Part shown: in pieces, positions 1 through 5,440 of the stretch | Layout: the number at the start of each line of letters is the position of its first letter | Numbering within the stretch: position 1 is the first letter of the stretch | Assembly (NCBI GenBank): GCA_964409985.1 | Contig: CAYPEZ010000050.1 | Location: 1-5,527, forward strand | Source of the DNA: CAYPEZ01 sp964409985 | Lineage (GTDB): Bacteria > Patescibacteriota > Minisyncoccia > Phycocordibacterales > UBA6899 | Direction of reading: 5' to 3' | DNA: 5,527 nt | The notes under the pieces: model-generated | Seen by the model: the letters and a program-made list of their open reading frames with translations, nothing else | Told to the model about the DNA's origin: nothing | Database searches by the model: none | Made by a program: the position numbers and the translations under genes

Positions 1-35
1 TTGTGGAGGCTCGTCTTGCAGGAGCGATGAAATAA
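1..35 (+). CDS. 3' end of an upstream gene (partial)
   Basis: An open frame enters from the left edge and stops at TAA 33-35, giving a tail that reads VEARLAGAMK. The codons (GAG GCT CGT CTT GCA GGA GCG) resemble those of the neighbouring genes. The stop lies 18 bases before the next start on the same strand, so the two could be co-transcribed. Too little protein is visible to suggest a function, and the frame could still be chance. Confidence 0.4.
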   Translation, partial: VEARLAGAMK

Positions 36-53
36 TTCTCAATCAGTGAATGT

Positions 54-977
54 ATGGAAGATTTGAATAAACAACAACTTGTCCTCCTCGTCCTTCTTGT
101 CTCGTTCGTCACATCAATCGCAACGGGGATTATCACCGTGGCTCTTCTTGCAGAGGCGCCACCCGAAGTTCCACAAACCGTGAATCGCATCATTGAGCGC
201 ACCATTGAACGTGTTGTCCCCGATGAGTCAAAGAAAGATGAACCCGCAAAAATTGAGACCATTACCAAGGAAGTCACAGTAACGGTAAAAGAAGACGATC
301 TTTTTACCGCAGCGGTAGAAAAGAATATTGGCAAAATTGCAAAGGTATTTCCTGCGGGGATGGCAACGGGGACCAAGCACATGACTATCGCAACACTCCT
401 CTCAAAAGACGGGGTGCTGATTGCTGATCGAGGCTCCCTTATTGTCGACGGAGCTTTTCTAGAGAAATATATTGTTGTTTTCCCCGATGGAGTTTCTGCA
501 GATGCGATAGTGCTTGGGCGTGAAAACTACAAAGACACTAATCCAGAACAAATTGCCTTTCTCAAGATCACTCCTCCAGAAAATGCTCCCCTCCCAGTTG
601 GTTGGTCGGGAACTCTAGACCCAAAACTCGGACAGACGATTGCAGTGATTGGTGGGGCGAGTGGGGACGAAGCATTAAAAGCCTCGATTTCTCGAATAAA
701 TCGAGAAACGTCAGGAGAGGGGACATCTTCCGTGACGACAATCATTTCTGCAGAGACGACTCCCACGGTAAGTAACCTCTACCGTGGTTCGCCGGTATTC
801 AATCTTGATGGGAGCATTGTTGGGTTTATTGTGCGCCGAGAAGAGGAAGGAAACGTTGTGCTCCCCATCCGTCGTGTTATTGATATCGTCAATGCTATTC
901 AGAAAGGCCTAGGAGACAAAGAAAAGTCCGTGACTGTTGCCCCATCGGAAACACCTACTGCAGGAGCGATCAATTAA
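54..977 (+). CDS. Membrane-anchored HtrA/trypsin-like protein, catalytic triad degenerate
   Basis: The 307-residue protein has one hydrophobic N-terminal segment (about residues 8-33) that should anchor it in the membrane. A charged, probably extended linker follows (about 40-82), then a core resembling the chymotrypsin fold of HtrA/Deg proteases (about 85-285). The recognisable family blocks are SKDGVLIADRG (117-127, like the segment that carries the catalytic His), QIAFLKI (166-172, like DLAVLKI with the catalytic Asp), LGQTIAVIGGASG (192-204, like the WViAIGNPFG block) and YRGSPVFNLDGSIVGF (243-258, like GNSGGPLvn.GeviGi). At the aligned triad positions I read Gly127, Gln166 and Arg244 instead of His, Asp and Ser, so it is probably an inactive protease homologue. 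No PDZ domain follows; the end is a short Pro/Thr-rich tail. An in-frame stop at 33-35 limits the start to ATG 54, which has no clear Shine-Dalgarno. The downstream Clp gene has its own promoter. The fold call rests on motif resemblance only. Confidence 0.7.
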   Translation: MEDLNKQQLVLLVLLVSFVTSIATGIITVALLAEAPPEVPQTVNRIIERTIERVVPDESKKDEPAKIETITKEVTVTVKEDDLFTAAVEKNIGKIAKVFPAGMATGTKHMTIATLLSKDGVLIADRGSLIVDGAFLEKYIVVFPDGVSADAIVLGRENYKDTNPEQIAFLKITPPENAPLPVGWSGTLDPKLGQTIAVIGGASGDEALKASISRINRETSGEGTSSVTTIISAETTPTVSNLYRGSPVFNLDGSIVGFIVRREEEGNVVLPIRRVIDIVNAIQKGLGDKEKSVTVAPSETPTAGAIN

Positions 978-981
978 GGCA

Positions 982-1018
982 TTGACGTAAGTGTTATTAC
1001 ACTGCTATATAATATTTA
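982..1018 (+). promoter_or_regulatory. Sigma-70-type promoter of the Clp gene, probably leaderless
   Basis: A -35 box TTGACG (982-987) is followed after 18 bases by an extended -10, TGC-TATATA (1003-1011); the overlapping TATAAT at 1008-1013 gives a 20-base spacer. Transcription would begin near 1018-1020, on or beside the ATG at 1020. The 42-base gap after the previous gene holds no Shine-Dalgarno. The spacer contains a short palindrome, AGTGT-TATT-ACACT (990-1003), that could be an operator but is too short to name. Confidence 0.7.
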
Positions 1019-1019
1019 T

Positions 1020-3710
1020 ATGCCACCATTTAATGATTTCACTGAACAAGCACGAGATGCAATCAGAAGGGCCCATGAGGTTGCTGTTGAGCGTGGTCAA
1101 AATCACGTTACGCCAATGCATCTTCTGGCAGCACTGCTCTTTCAAGAGGAGAGTATCGTCATTTCTATTCTTGAGAAACTTGATATCGACGCAGGGACAG
1201 CGACAGATGCGGTGATGGATAATATTGAGGGCGCTGGGCAAACTCAGACCGCAGTGGCACCGAGTTACCAGCTGTATCTGACCCAAGAGCTCGCACAAGT
1301 ATTTGAAGCATCACATCTCGTTGCAAAAGAGCTCAATGATGAGTTCATTGGGGTTGAACATCTGTTCCTCTCACTTCTTTCTATTGCATCAAAAGCTCGT
1401 GAGATTTTGCAAAAAGTTGGTCTTGAACGCCAGAGTGTTCTTGGGGTTCTCAAAGAACTTCGTTCCAAGCCACACGAGGTTTCAGGTGGCGGCCAAAAAA
1501 AGATGCGTGCCATTGCAAAGTACACTCGCTCGCTCACGACACTTGCGGCAGAAGACAAACTCGATCCTGTGATTGGTCGTGACGAAGAAATCAGCCGTCT
1601 CATCCAAATCCTTGCTCGGAGAACAAAAAATAACCCTATATTGATCGGAGAAGCAGGAACAGGAAAAACTGCTATCGTTGAAGGTATCGCCCAGCGTATT
1701 GCAAAAGGTGACGTCCCAGAGCTTCTTCGGGACAAGGAGGTGGTTTCACTTGATCTTGGCCTACTTATTGCGGGAACAAAATATCGTGGTGAATTTGAAG
1801 AACGCCTCAAGGCCATCATGAAAGAAATCGAAAAATCCGAGGGTCGCATTATTTTGTTCATTGATGAGATTCATACGATTGTCGGTGCGGGGATGGCAGA
1901 AGGGGCCATGGATGCCTCTCAGATGATGAAGCCTGCTCTTGCGAGAGGAGAGCTTCGTGCTATTGGTGCTACTACGATCAAGGAATACCAAAAGCATATC
2001 GAAAAAGATCCCGCACTCACGAGACGATTCCAGCCAATCTATGTTTCTGAACCATCAGTTGAAGACGCGGTGACTATTCTTCGTGGATTGAAAGAAAAAT
2101 ATGAGATTTTTCATGGTGTCAAAATTACAGATGATGCGCTCCTTGCTGCTGTGAATTTGTCGAGTCGATACATCAGCGATCGTTTCCTTCCTGACAAGGC
2201 AGTCGATCTTATCGACGAGGCAGCATCTTCTCTTCGTATCGAGCTTGAAAACAAGCCCACGGTCCTTGATCAAAAACATCGGAAGATTCGCCGTCTTGAG
2301 ATCGAGAAAGAAGCTTTGAAAAAAGAGTCAGAAGAAGGTGAGGGGGCAGCAAAGGCAAAGACGCGTATCCGTGCGATCAACAAAGAAATTGCCGACCTCG
2401 AAGAGTCGACACGGGAATTTGAACTCAAATGGAAAAATGAAAAAGAGCTCGTGACCGAAATTCGTAATCACAAGAAAGAACTCGAATCATTGCGTCTCGA
2501 AGCAGAGAATGCTGAGATTCGTACTGACCTCGCAAAAGCCGCTGAAATTCGGTATGGACGTATTCCTGCTGTTGAAAAGGCCATCACTGAAAAGCACACA
2601 AAACTCAAAAAACTCCAGAGCTCTCGACGTATTCTGCATGAAGAAGTCACAGAGCAAGATATAGCAAAAGTCGTCTCCAAATGGACGAACATTCCCGTGG
2701 AGCGCATGCTCGAAGAAGAGGTGTCAAAGCTTGAGCGCATTGAAGAAGAGCTTAAGAAGCGTGTGGTAGGCCAAGACGGTGCAATCAAGAAAATTTCTGA
2801 CGCCATTAAGCGAAGTCGTGTTGGGATCGGTGACCCAAATCGCCCTATTGGCTCCTTCATGTTTATTGGTCCAACGGGCGTCGGAAAGACAGAGCTCACC
2901 AAATCTCTCGCAGAATTTCTCTTCAATGACGAAAAGGCCCTTCTGCGAGTAGATATGAGTGAATATATGGAAAAGTTTAGCGTCTCAAAGCTCATTGGTG
3001 CTCCGCCGGGGTACGTGGGGTATGAAGAGTCGGGGACACTCACTGAGATGGTCCGGCATCGTCCGTACTCAGTCGTTCTTTTTGATGAAGTCGAGAAGGC
3101 GCATCCAGAAGTGTTCAACATTCTTCTTCAAGTCTTAGATGACGGAAGACTCACAGATTCGAAGGGTCGTGTGGTGAATTTCAAAAACACTGTGATCATT
3201 CTTACATCAAATGTGGGTGGGGAATACATTGACCGCATGAAGCATATCGGCTTTGGGTCAAACAATGATTCAGATGATTACGAAGATGCAAAATCTCGAG
3301 TCATGGAAGCACTCCGCAACCAGTTCCGCCCGGAGTTCCTTAATCGTCTCGATGATATCATTATGTTTGATATTCTTTCACCAGTCGCGATCAAATCCAT
3401 TGTTGATATCCAGATTGGGAAGCTCAAGGAGCGACTTGGACATAAAGACATTGAGGTGAAAATTTCTTCAGAAGCCCTCACGTACCTCTCAAGAGAAGGA
3501 TATAACCCCCAGTACGGCGCTCGACCTCTCCGCAGAATCATTCAAGAACAAATCTTGACCCCTGTTGCGAACGCCATGATCAAGGAGCGAATGGTGGGAG
3601 GGGGAGTGGTGAACGTATCGCTTAAATCTGGAGTAATCTATGTTTCTGTCGACAAGAAAAATGGGAAAAATGGAGCGAAGACGAAAAAAGAGAAAGCCGC
3701 AATAAAATAA
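1020..3710 (+). CDS. clpB: ClpB-type AAA+ disaggregase with a ClpC-like IGF loop
   Basis: This 896-residue Hsp100 ATPase unfolds or disaggregates proteins by threading them through a hexameric ring in the cytoplasm. Domains in order: two Clp N-terminal repeats (about 5-150); AAA-1 with Walker A GEAGTGKT (210-217), pore loop KYRGEFE (Tyr255), Walker B ILFIDE (278-283) and TRRF arginines (335-336); a long coiled-coil middle domain (about 410-540) including RYGRIPAVEK (511-520); AAA-2 with Walker A GPTGVGKT (617-624), pore loop GYVGYEE (Tyr665), Walker B VVLFDE (685-690) and sensor-2 GARPLRR (833-839); and a Lys-rich tail (879-896). The full-length middle domain is the ClpB/Hsp104 signature; ClpC has a much shorter one. 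Unusually, residues 741-756 (KHIGFG then an acidic stretch) add an IGF tripeptide where ClpC and ClpA hold their ClpP-docking loop, which ClpB normally lacks. The start is fixed by the typical N-terminus and the promoter, without a Shine-Dalgarno. It is slightly longer than E. coli ClpB (857). ClpC is the alternative name a pipeline may give. Confidence 0.92.
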   Translation: MPPFNDFTEQARDAIRRAHEVAVERGQNHVTPMHLLAALLFQEESIVISILEKLDIDAGTATDAVMDNIEGAGQTQTAVAPSYQLYLTQELAQVFEASHLVAKELNDEFIGVEHLFLSLLSIASKAREILQKVGLERQSVLGVLKELRSKPHEVSGGGQKKMRAIAKYTRSLTTLAAEDKLDPVIGRDEEISRLIQILARRTKNNPILIGEAGTGKTAIVEGIAQRIAKGDVPELLRDKEVVSLDLGLLIAGTKYRGEFEERLKAIMKEIEKSEGRIILFIDEIHTIVGAGMAEGAMDASQMMKPALARGELRAIGATTIKEYQKHIEKDPALTRRFQPIYVSEPSVEDAVTILRGLKEKYEIFHGVKITDDALLAAVNLSSRYISDRFLPDKAVDLIDEAASSLRIELENKPTVLDQKHRKIRRLEIEKEALKKESEEGEGAAKAKTRIRAINKEIADLEESTREFELKWKNEKELVTEIRNHKKELESLRLEAENAEIRTDLAKAAEIRYGRIPAVEKAITEKHTKLKKLQSSRRILHEEVTEQDIAKVVSKWTNIPVERMLEEEVSKLERIEEELKKRVVGQDGAIKKISDAIKRSRVGIGDPNRPIGSFMFIGPTGVGKTELTKSLAEFLFNDEKALLRVDMSEYMEKFSVSKLIGAPPGYVGYEESGTLTEMVRHRPYSVVLFDEVEKAHPEVFNILLQVLDDGRLTDSKGRVVNFKNTVIILTSNVGGEYIDRMKHIGFGSNNDSDDYEDAKSRVMEALRNQFRPEFLNRLDDIIMFDILSPVAIKSIVDIQIGKLKERLGHKDIEVKISSEALTYLSREGYNPQYGARPLRRIIQEQILTPVANAMIKERMVGGGVVNVSLKSGVIYVSVDKKNGKNGAKTKKEKAAIK

Positions 3711-3733
3711 AGTAAAATACCGTGAGTTAAAAA

Positions 3734-3769
3734 ACCTGCCGCACACATTGTGCGGCAGGTCTGTTTATT
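3734..3769. terminator. Bidirectional terminator between convergent genes
   Basis: A perfect 12-bp stem, ACCTGCCGCACA (3734-3745) with TGTGCGGCAGGT (3749-3760), has a 3-base CAT loop. On the minus strand it is followed by six T residues (plus-strand A at 3728-3733 region), and on the plus strand by CTGTTTATT. It lies 24 bases after the Clp stop and 5 bases after the stop of the minus-strand HAD gene, so it serves both. Confidence 0.9.
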
Positions 3770-4262
3770 GAACGAGGAGCATCCTCAGTTCTTCCCAAGT
3801 GGTTACGTGTCTAACCTTTTGGTAAATGAAAGGGTATCGCTGCTTCTGGAGTGGGTGGCACTGAAAACAAAAGAGGTTCGGGACAATGCCATACATGTAT
3901 CCCAAAACCTCGAGCTTGTCGTCAATGAAGTGTGTGACACCCTCTCGCTCGGCGATACGTGTCTTATCGTCTCGTGAAAGCGTGTAATACACATCACGTT
4001 CGGACATGCCTGTGACTTTGAAGAATTGATGATGACGCAGCCACTCTGTCGTTTTTCGTTGTGTGACGGGCCGTGCTTTTGATACAAGGATAACTCGATG
4101 TTTTTCGTTGAGTACCCGAATCACATTGAACGAATCCTTCACTTTCTGAATCAGGAGATGACTTCTTCCCCCTAGAAAGTCCTCGTGGTCGACTCCAGGG
4201 GGAGGATCAGTGATCACTCCTCCAATATCGACACCAATCGTCATACAACTTTTGAACTGCAT
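3765..4262 (-). CDS. Small HAD-superfamily protein, probable hydrolase of unknown substrate
   Basis: The 165-residue protein is a minimal HAD fold with almost no room for a cap domain. Motif I is GVDIGGVITD (10-19) with nucleophile Asp12; motif II is VILVSKA (57-63, Ser61); motif III is a Lys in RDDKTRI (Lys100); motif IV is HFIDDKLEVLGYM (111-123, Asp114/Asp115). The pattern GVDIGGV, VSKA, TxxWLxHHxFF, THFIDDxLEVL recalls an unnamed family of HAD-like proteins found in bacteria and some eukaryotes; this is from memory and not checked. The residue two after the nucleophile is Gly14 rather than the Asp used as general acid by typical HAD phosphatases, so activity is uncertain. The start at 4262 is supported by AGGAGG (plus 4267-4272) four bases upstream; Met7 would leave it too far away. 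The promoter is probably lost in the adjacent gap. Confidence 0.85.
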   Translation of the reverse strand: MQFKSCMTIGVDIGGVITDPPPGVDHEDFLGGRSHLLIQKVKDSFNVIRVLNEKHRVILVSKARPVTQRKTTEWLRHHQFFKVTGMSERDVYYTLSRDDKTRIAEREGVTHFIDDKLEVLGYMYGIVPNLFCFQCHPLQKQRYPFIYQKVRHVTTWEELRMLLVQ

Positions 4263-4300
4263 GAACCCTCCTCAATGAACACATCTCCATTACCGAGACT

Positions 4301-4310
4301 NNNNNNNNNN
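4301..4310. other. Assembly gap (10 N)
   Basis: Ten consecutive N bases mark a scaffold join of likely unknown true length. The stretch from 4263 to 4417 around it holds the divergent starts of the HAD gene and the exported-protein gene, but their real distance and their promoters cannot be judged. Frames translated across the gap are meaningless. Confidence 0.97.
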
Positions 4311-4417
4311 CTTTTTGTTTATTAGGGAAGGGGGCAGTATTCATTCCACGGTTCAATTGACGAAAATGAGTAAATGGGCGAAGCTCATGATGGAGATATT
4401 GCAAGAGAGGATCTGCC

Positions 4418-4990
4418 ATGCGTTTCGCTATCATCTCTTTTCTGGTGTCATTGCTCTTTGCTCCTTACAGTTCGTTTGCCAAAGAGACCATGCGCGCAAC
4501 CTCTTTCTCGTATACAGAAGAGGGGAGGCCATTCACGCTTACTATAAAACTCGAGAGTCTTCCCGAGGATGAACGTGAGCCTGGTCTTATTGCTATCCTT
4601 TCGGACGTGGTCAATAGTGGCCTCTTCAACCTTATCGAAGTTGTGTATGTGATGAAGAATGATCACATTACGGAATTAGGTATTGTCGTATTAACTCAAA
4701 ATGGAGAGGGAAATAAGATCCGCATTTTCCCTCAACTCTCTGGCGCCACGGTGATTTCGCACGAAGAGAGTGAGTCTCGTAAGGAGCGAGCTCAAAAGCT
4801 TCATAGTATTTCTCGTGAGAGGATTATTGGTCAATCAATATTCTCTCGCAACGGGGAAGAGTACGCTGTTCTCATTTTTTACAAAGAGGATACTCCCGAG
4901 GATGGCGTCCTCAAGGAAACAGCAACTATTGAGCGCGATCGGCTCGTCATGATTAGTAAAGAAATCATGCTTGCCGGAAAGAGTAAGTAA
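4418..4990 (+). CDS. Exported protein of unknown function
   Basis: The 190-residue product starts with a classical signal peptide: MRF, a hydrophobic core (IISFLVSLLFAPY), then SSFA before KE, so signal peptidase I should cut after Ala21 (S-F-A rule). The mature part of about 169 residues has no Cys and no further membrane segment. Alternating hydrophobic stretches (LIEVVYVM, LGIVVLT, YAVLIFY) suggest a beta-rich fold with a charged helical segment around 115-135 (EESESRKERAQKLHSISRER). I recognise no family. ATG 4418 is chosen because AGAGGA (4406-4411) lies six bases upstream and the signal peptide begins right there. A strong terminator follows the stop by four bases, so it is the last or only gene of its transcript. 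No promoter could be assigned in the 107 bases after the gap. Confidence 0.85.
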   Translation: MRFAIISFLVSLLFAPYSSFAKETMRATSFSYTEEGRPFTLTIKLESLPEDEREPGLIAILSDVVNSGLFNLIEVVYVMKNDHITELGIVVLTQNGEGNKIRIFPQLSGATVISHEESESRKERAQKLHSISRERIIGQSIFSRNGEEYAVLIFYKEDTPEDGVLKETATIERDRLVMISKEIMLAGKSK

Positions 4991-4994
4991 TGTT

Positions 4995-5031
4995 GAACCC
5001 CCGTATATTTATTGCGGGGGTTCCTTCTTTC
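4995..5031 (+). terminator. Terminator after the exported-protein gene
   Basis: A perfect 9-bp stem, GAACCCCCG (4995-5003) with CGGGGGTTC (5015-5023), encloses an 11-base AT-rich loop and is followed by the T-rich CTTCTTTCT. It begins four bases after the TAA at 4988-4990. Confidence 0.88.
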
Positions 5032-5032
5032 T

Positions 5033-5072
5033 AATCCTCCCACGCAAGCCGATCAATCGGCTTGCTCTACGC
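5033..5072. repeat. Partial copy (A) of a tRNA-Tyr-related hairpin module
   Basis: The plus strand reads AATCCTCC-CACG, then a perfect 10-bp hairpin GCAAGCCGAT-CA-ATCGGCTTGC (5044-5065), then T-CTACGC. The same order, AATCCTCC-ACG, a hairpin, then CTCCTACGC, recurs at 5366-5404. Without the hairpin the flanks would join to give the tRNA-Tyr 3' end, AATCCTCC plus CCTACGC. The hairpin stems differ in sequence between the two copies while their position is kept. Confidence 0.55.
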
Positions 5073-5078
5073 ATAGAC

Positions 5079-5102
5079 AAAAATGGCGCCCAAGAGGGCG
5101 CT
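5079..5102 (-). terminator. Probable minus-strand terminator
   Basis: The stem GCGCCC (5086-5091) with GGGCGC (5096-5101), loop AAGA, is followed on the minus strand by CA and five T residues (plus A at 5079-5083). In the plus direction the T-rich stretch is five bases away, so termination there would be weaker. It precedes hairpin copy A on the minus strand just as the terminator at 5411-5434 precedes copy B. Confidence 0.6.
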
Positions 5103-5108
5103 CGTGTT

Positions 5109-5138
5109 TTGTATTGGACACAGGTCACAAAGTATTTT
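5109..5138 (+). promoter_or_regulatory. Possible weak promoter of the 24-codon ORF
   Basis: TTGTAT (5109-5114), an 18-base spacer and TATTTT (5133-5138) form a weak sigma-70-like pair (3 of 6 and 4 of 6 consensus matches). Transcription would start near 5145, giving a 19-base leader that contains the Shine-Dalgarno. The match is poor; the spacing and the sensible leader are the main support. Confidence 0.25.
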
Positions 5139-5174
5139 CCATCACATCAAAGGAGATATTGCGATGGAAAATAC
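5132..5174. repeat. 12-bp inverted repeat around a start codon
   Basis: GTATTTTCCATC (5132-5143) is the exact reverse complement of GATGGAAAATAC (5163-5174), with a 19-base spacer. The right arm contains the ATG at 5164, and the spacer contains the Shine-Dalgarno AAAGGAG. In a long transcript this would form a hairpin hiding the start codon. As DNA it could be an operator overlapping the putative -10 box (5133-5138). Confidence 0.75.
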
Positions 5175-5238
5175 CAAGTGCCTGTTGCCACACCTCGCGG
5201 TTGCTTCGCAACATCGCTGCGGTTCACCAAAAGCATAA
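5164..5238 (+). CDS. Small ORF, 24-residue peptide (uncertain)
   Basis: ATG 5164 follows AAAGGAG (5149-5155) by eight bases, the best Shine-Dalgarno in the window. The frame encodes 24 residues beginning MENTKCLLPHLAVA and ending RCGSPKA, with two Cys and two His and no membrane segment, and stops at TAA 5236-5238 inside the stem of a terminator. It could be a real micro-protein, a leader peptide or a chance frame. An attenuator role is unlikely because no plus-strand gene follows. No relative is recognised. Confidence 0.4.
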   Translation: MENTKCLLPHLAVASQHRCGSPKA

Positions 5239-5263
5239 AACCCCGAGTAGTCGGGGTTTTATG
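5234..5263. terminator. Strong bidirectional terminator hairpin
   Basis: A perfect 13-bp stem, CATAAAACCCCGA (5234-5246) with TCGGGGTTTTATG (5251-5263), has a GTAG loop. The A4/T4 tracts make it a terminator in both directions. On the plus strand it ends the 24-codon ORF. On the minus strand it lies seven bases beyond the CCA-bearing copy of the tRNA-Tyr 3' end, where a tRNA terminator would be expected. Confidence 0.8.
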
Positions 5264-5271
5264 TCTGATTG

Positions 5272-5291
5272 GTGCGTAGGGGAGGATTTGA
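5272..5291 (-). repeat. Displaced copy of the tRNA-Tyr 3' end, with CCA
   Basis: GTGCGTAGGGGAGGATTTGA is identical at 5272-5291 and 5440-5459. The second copy is the T-loop, T-stem and acceptor 3' end of the tRNA-Tyr gene. Read on the minus strand, the copy here runs on into ACCA at 5273-5270, so it has an encoded CCA that the present tRNA lacks. A 20-base exact match is far beyond chance in 5.5 kb. It may be an att-site scar or the remains of a second tRNA. Confidence 0.8.
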
Positions 5292-5404
5292 CCGCTACTC
5301 GGTCAGTACCCGTTTCCCATTTACTCACGATAGGAATCGCTCAGAAATATGGGAGAACGGCTTCAAATCCTCCACGAAAGTGCCTCAGGAACTTTCTCCT
5401 ACGC
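5274..5404. other. 131-nt structured element with tRNA-like outer stem (possible ncRNA or mobile-element remnant)
   Basis: The ends pair exactly: GCGTAGG (5274-5280) with CCTACGC (5398-5404), and GGAGGATTTGA (5281-5291) with TCAAATCCTCC (5363-5373). The right arm is interrupted by a side hairpin, GAAAGT (5376-5381) with ACTTTC (5391-5396). Inside lie a GACCG/CGGTC hairpin (5290-5304) that competes for two bases, and an 11-bp helix CCGTTTCCCAT (5310-5320) with ATGGGA-AACGG (5349-5360, one bulged G) capped by CGAT/ATCG (5328-5339). Nearly all bases can be placed in helices. It is boxed in by terminators on both sides with no room for its own promoter. Read on the minus strand it starts with the tRNA-Tyr acceptor 5' strand and ends in CCTACGC-ACCA. 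It does not fold into a standard tRNA and I match it to no known RNA family. The right-arm portion (5366-5404) is copy B of the module also seen at 5033-5072. Confidence 0.6.
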
Positions 5405-5410
5405 CAATCC

Positions 5411-5434
5411 AAAAACCGGCTTTCGCCGGCTTTT
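5411..5434 (-). terminator. Terminator of tRNA-Tyr
   Basis: On the minus strand, AAAAG-CCGGC-GAAA-GCCGG-TTTTT forms a 5-bp GC stem with a GAAA loop, extended by a G-T and four A-T pairs, with a T5 tract. It begins seven bases after the tRNA 3' end. The symmetric A/T tracts make it workable on the plus strand as well. Confidence 0.8.
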
Positions 5435-5440
5435 CTCTTG

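Noticed and set aside
17..970. 12-bp direct repeat TGCAGGAGCGAT at 17-28 and 959-970
   Set aside because: About one 12-base match is expected by chance in 5.5 kb, and both lie in coding 3' ends with similar codons (AGA-M/I).
2468..3121. 217-codon minus-strand frame opposite the Clp gene
   Set aside because: It is Ser/Arg-rich and lies wholly antisense to conserved AAA-2 codons, typical of a shadow frame.
4315..4572. 85-codon frame starting just after the gap
   Set aside because: It overlaps the signal-peptide gene in another frame, which has the better Shine-Dalgarno and a recognisable signal sequence.
4971..5279. 102-codon plus-strand frame
   Set aside because: It starts inside the exported-protein gene and crosses two strong terminators and several hairpins; it has no Shine-Dalgarno and no protein-like composition.
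5274..5404. tmRNA, SRP RNA, 6S RNA or integron attC site as the identity of the structured element
   Set aside because: It lacks the tmRNA 5' GGGG end and tag frame, the SRP GGAAGG loop context, the 6S central bubble with its long stems, and the attC core sites; it is also shorter than tmRNA.
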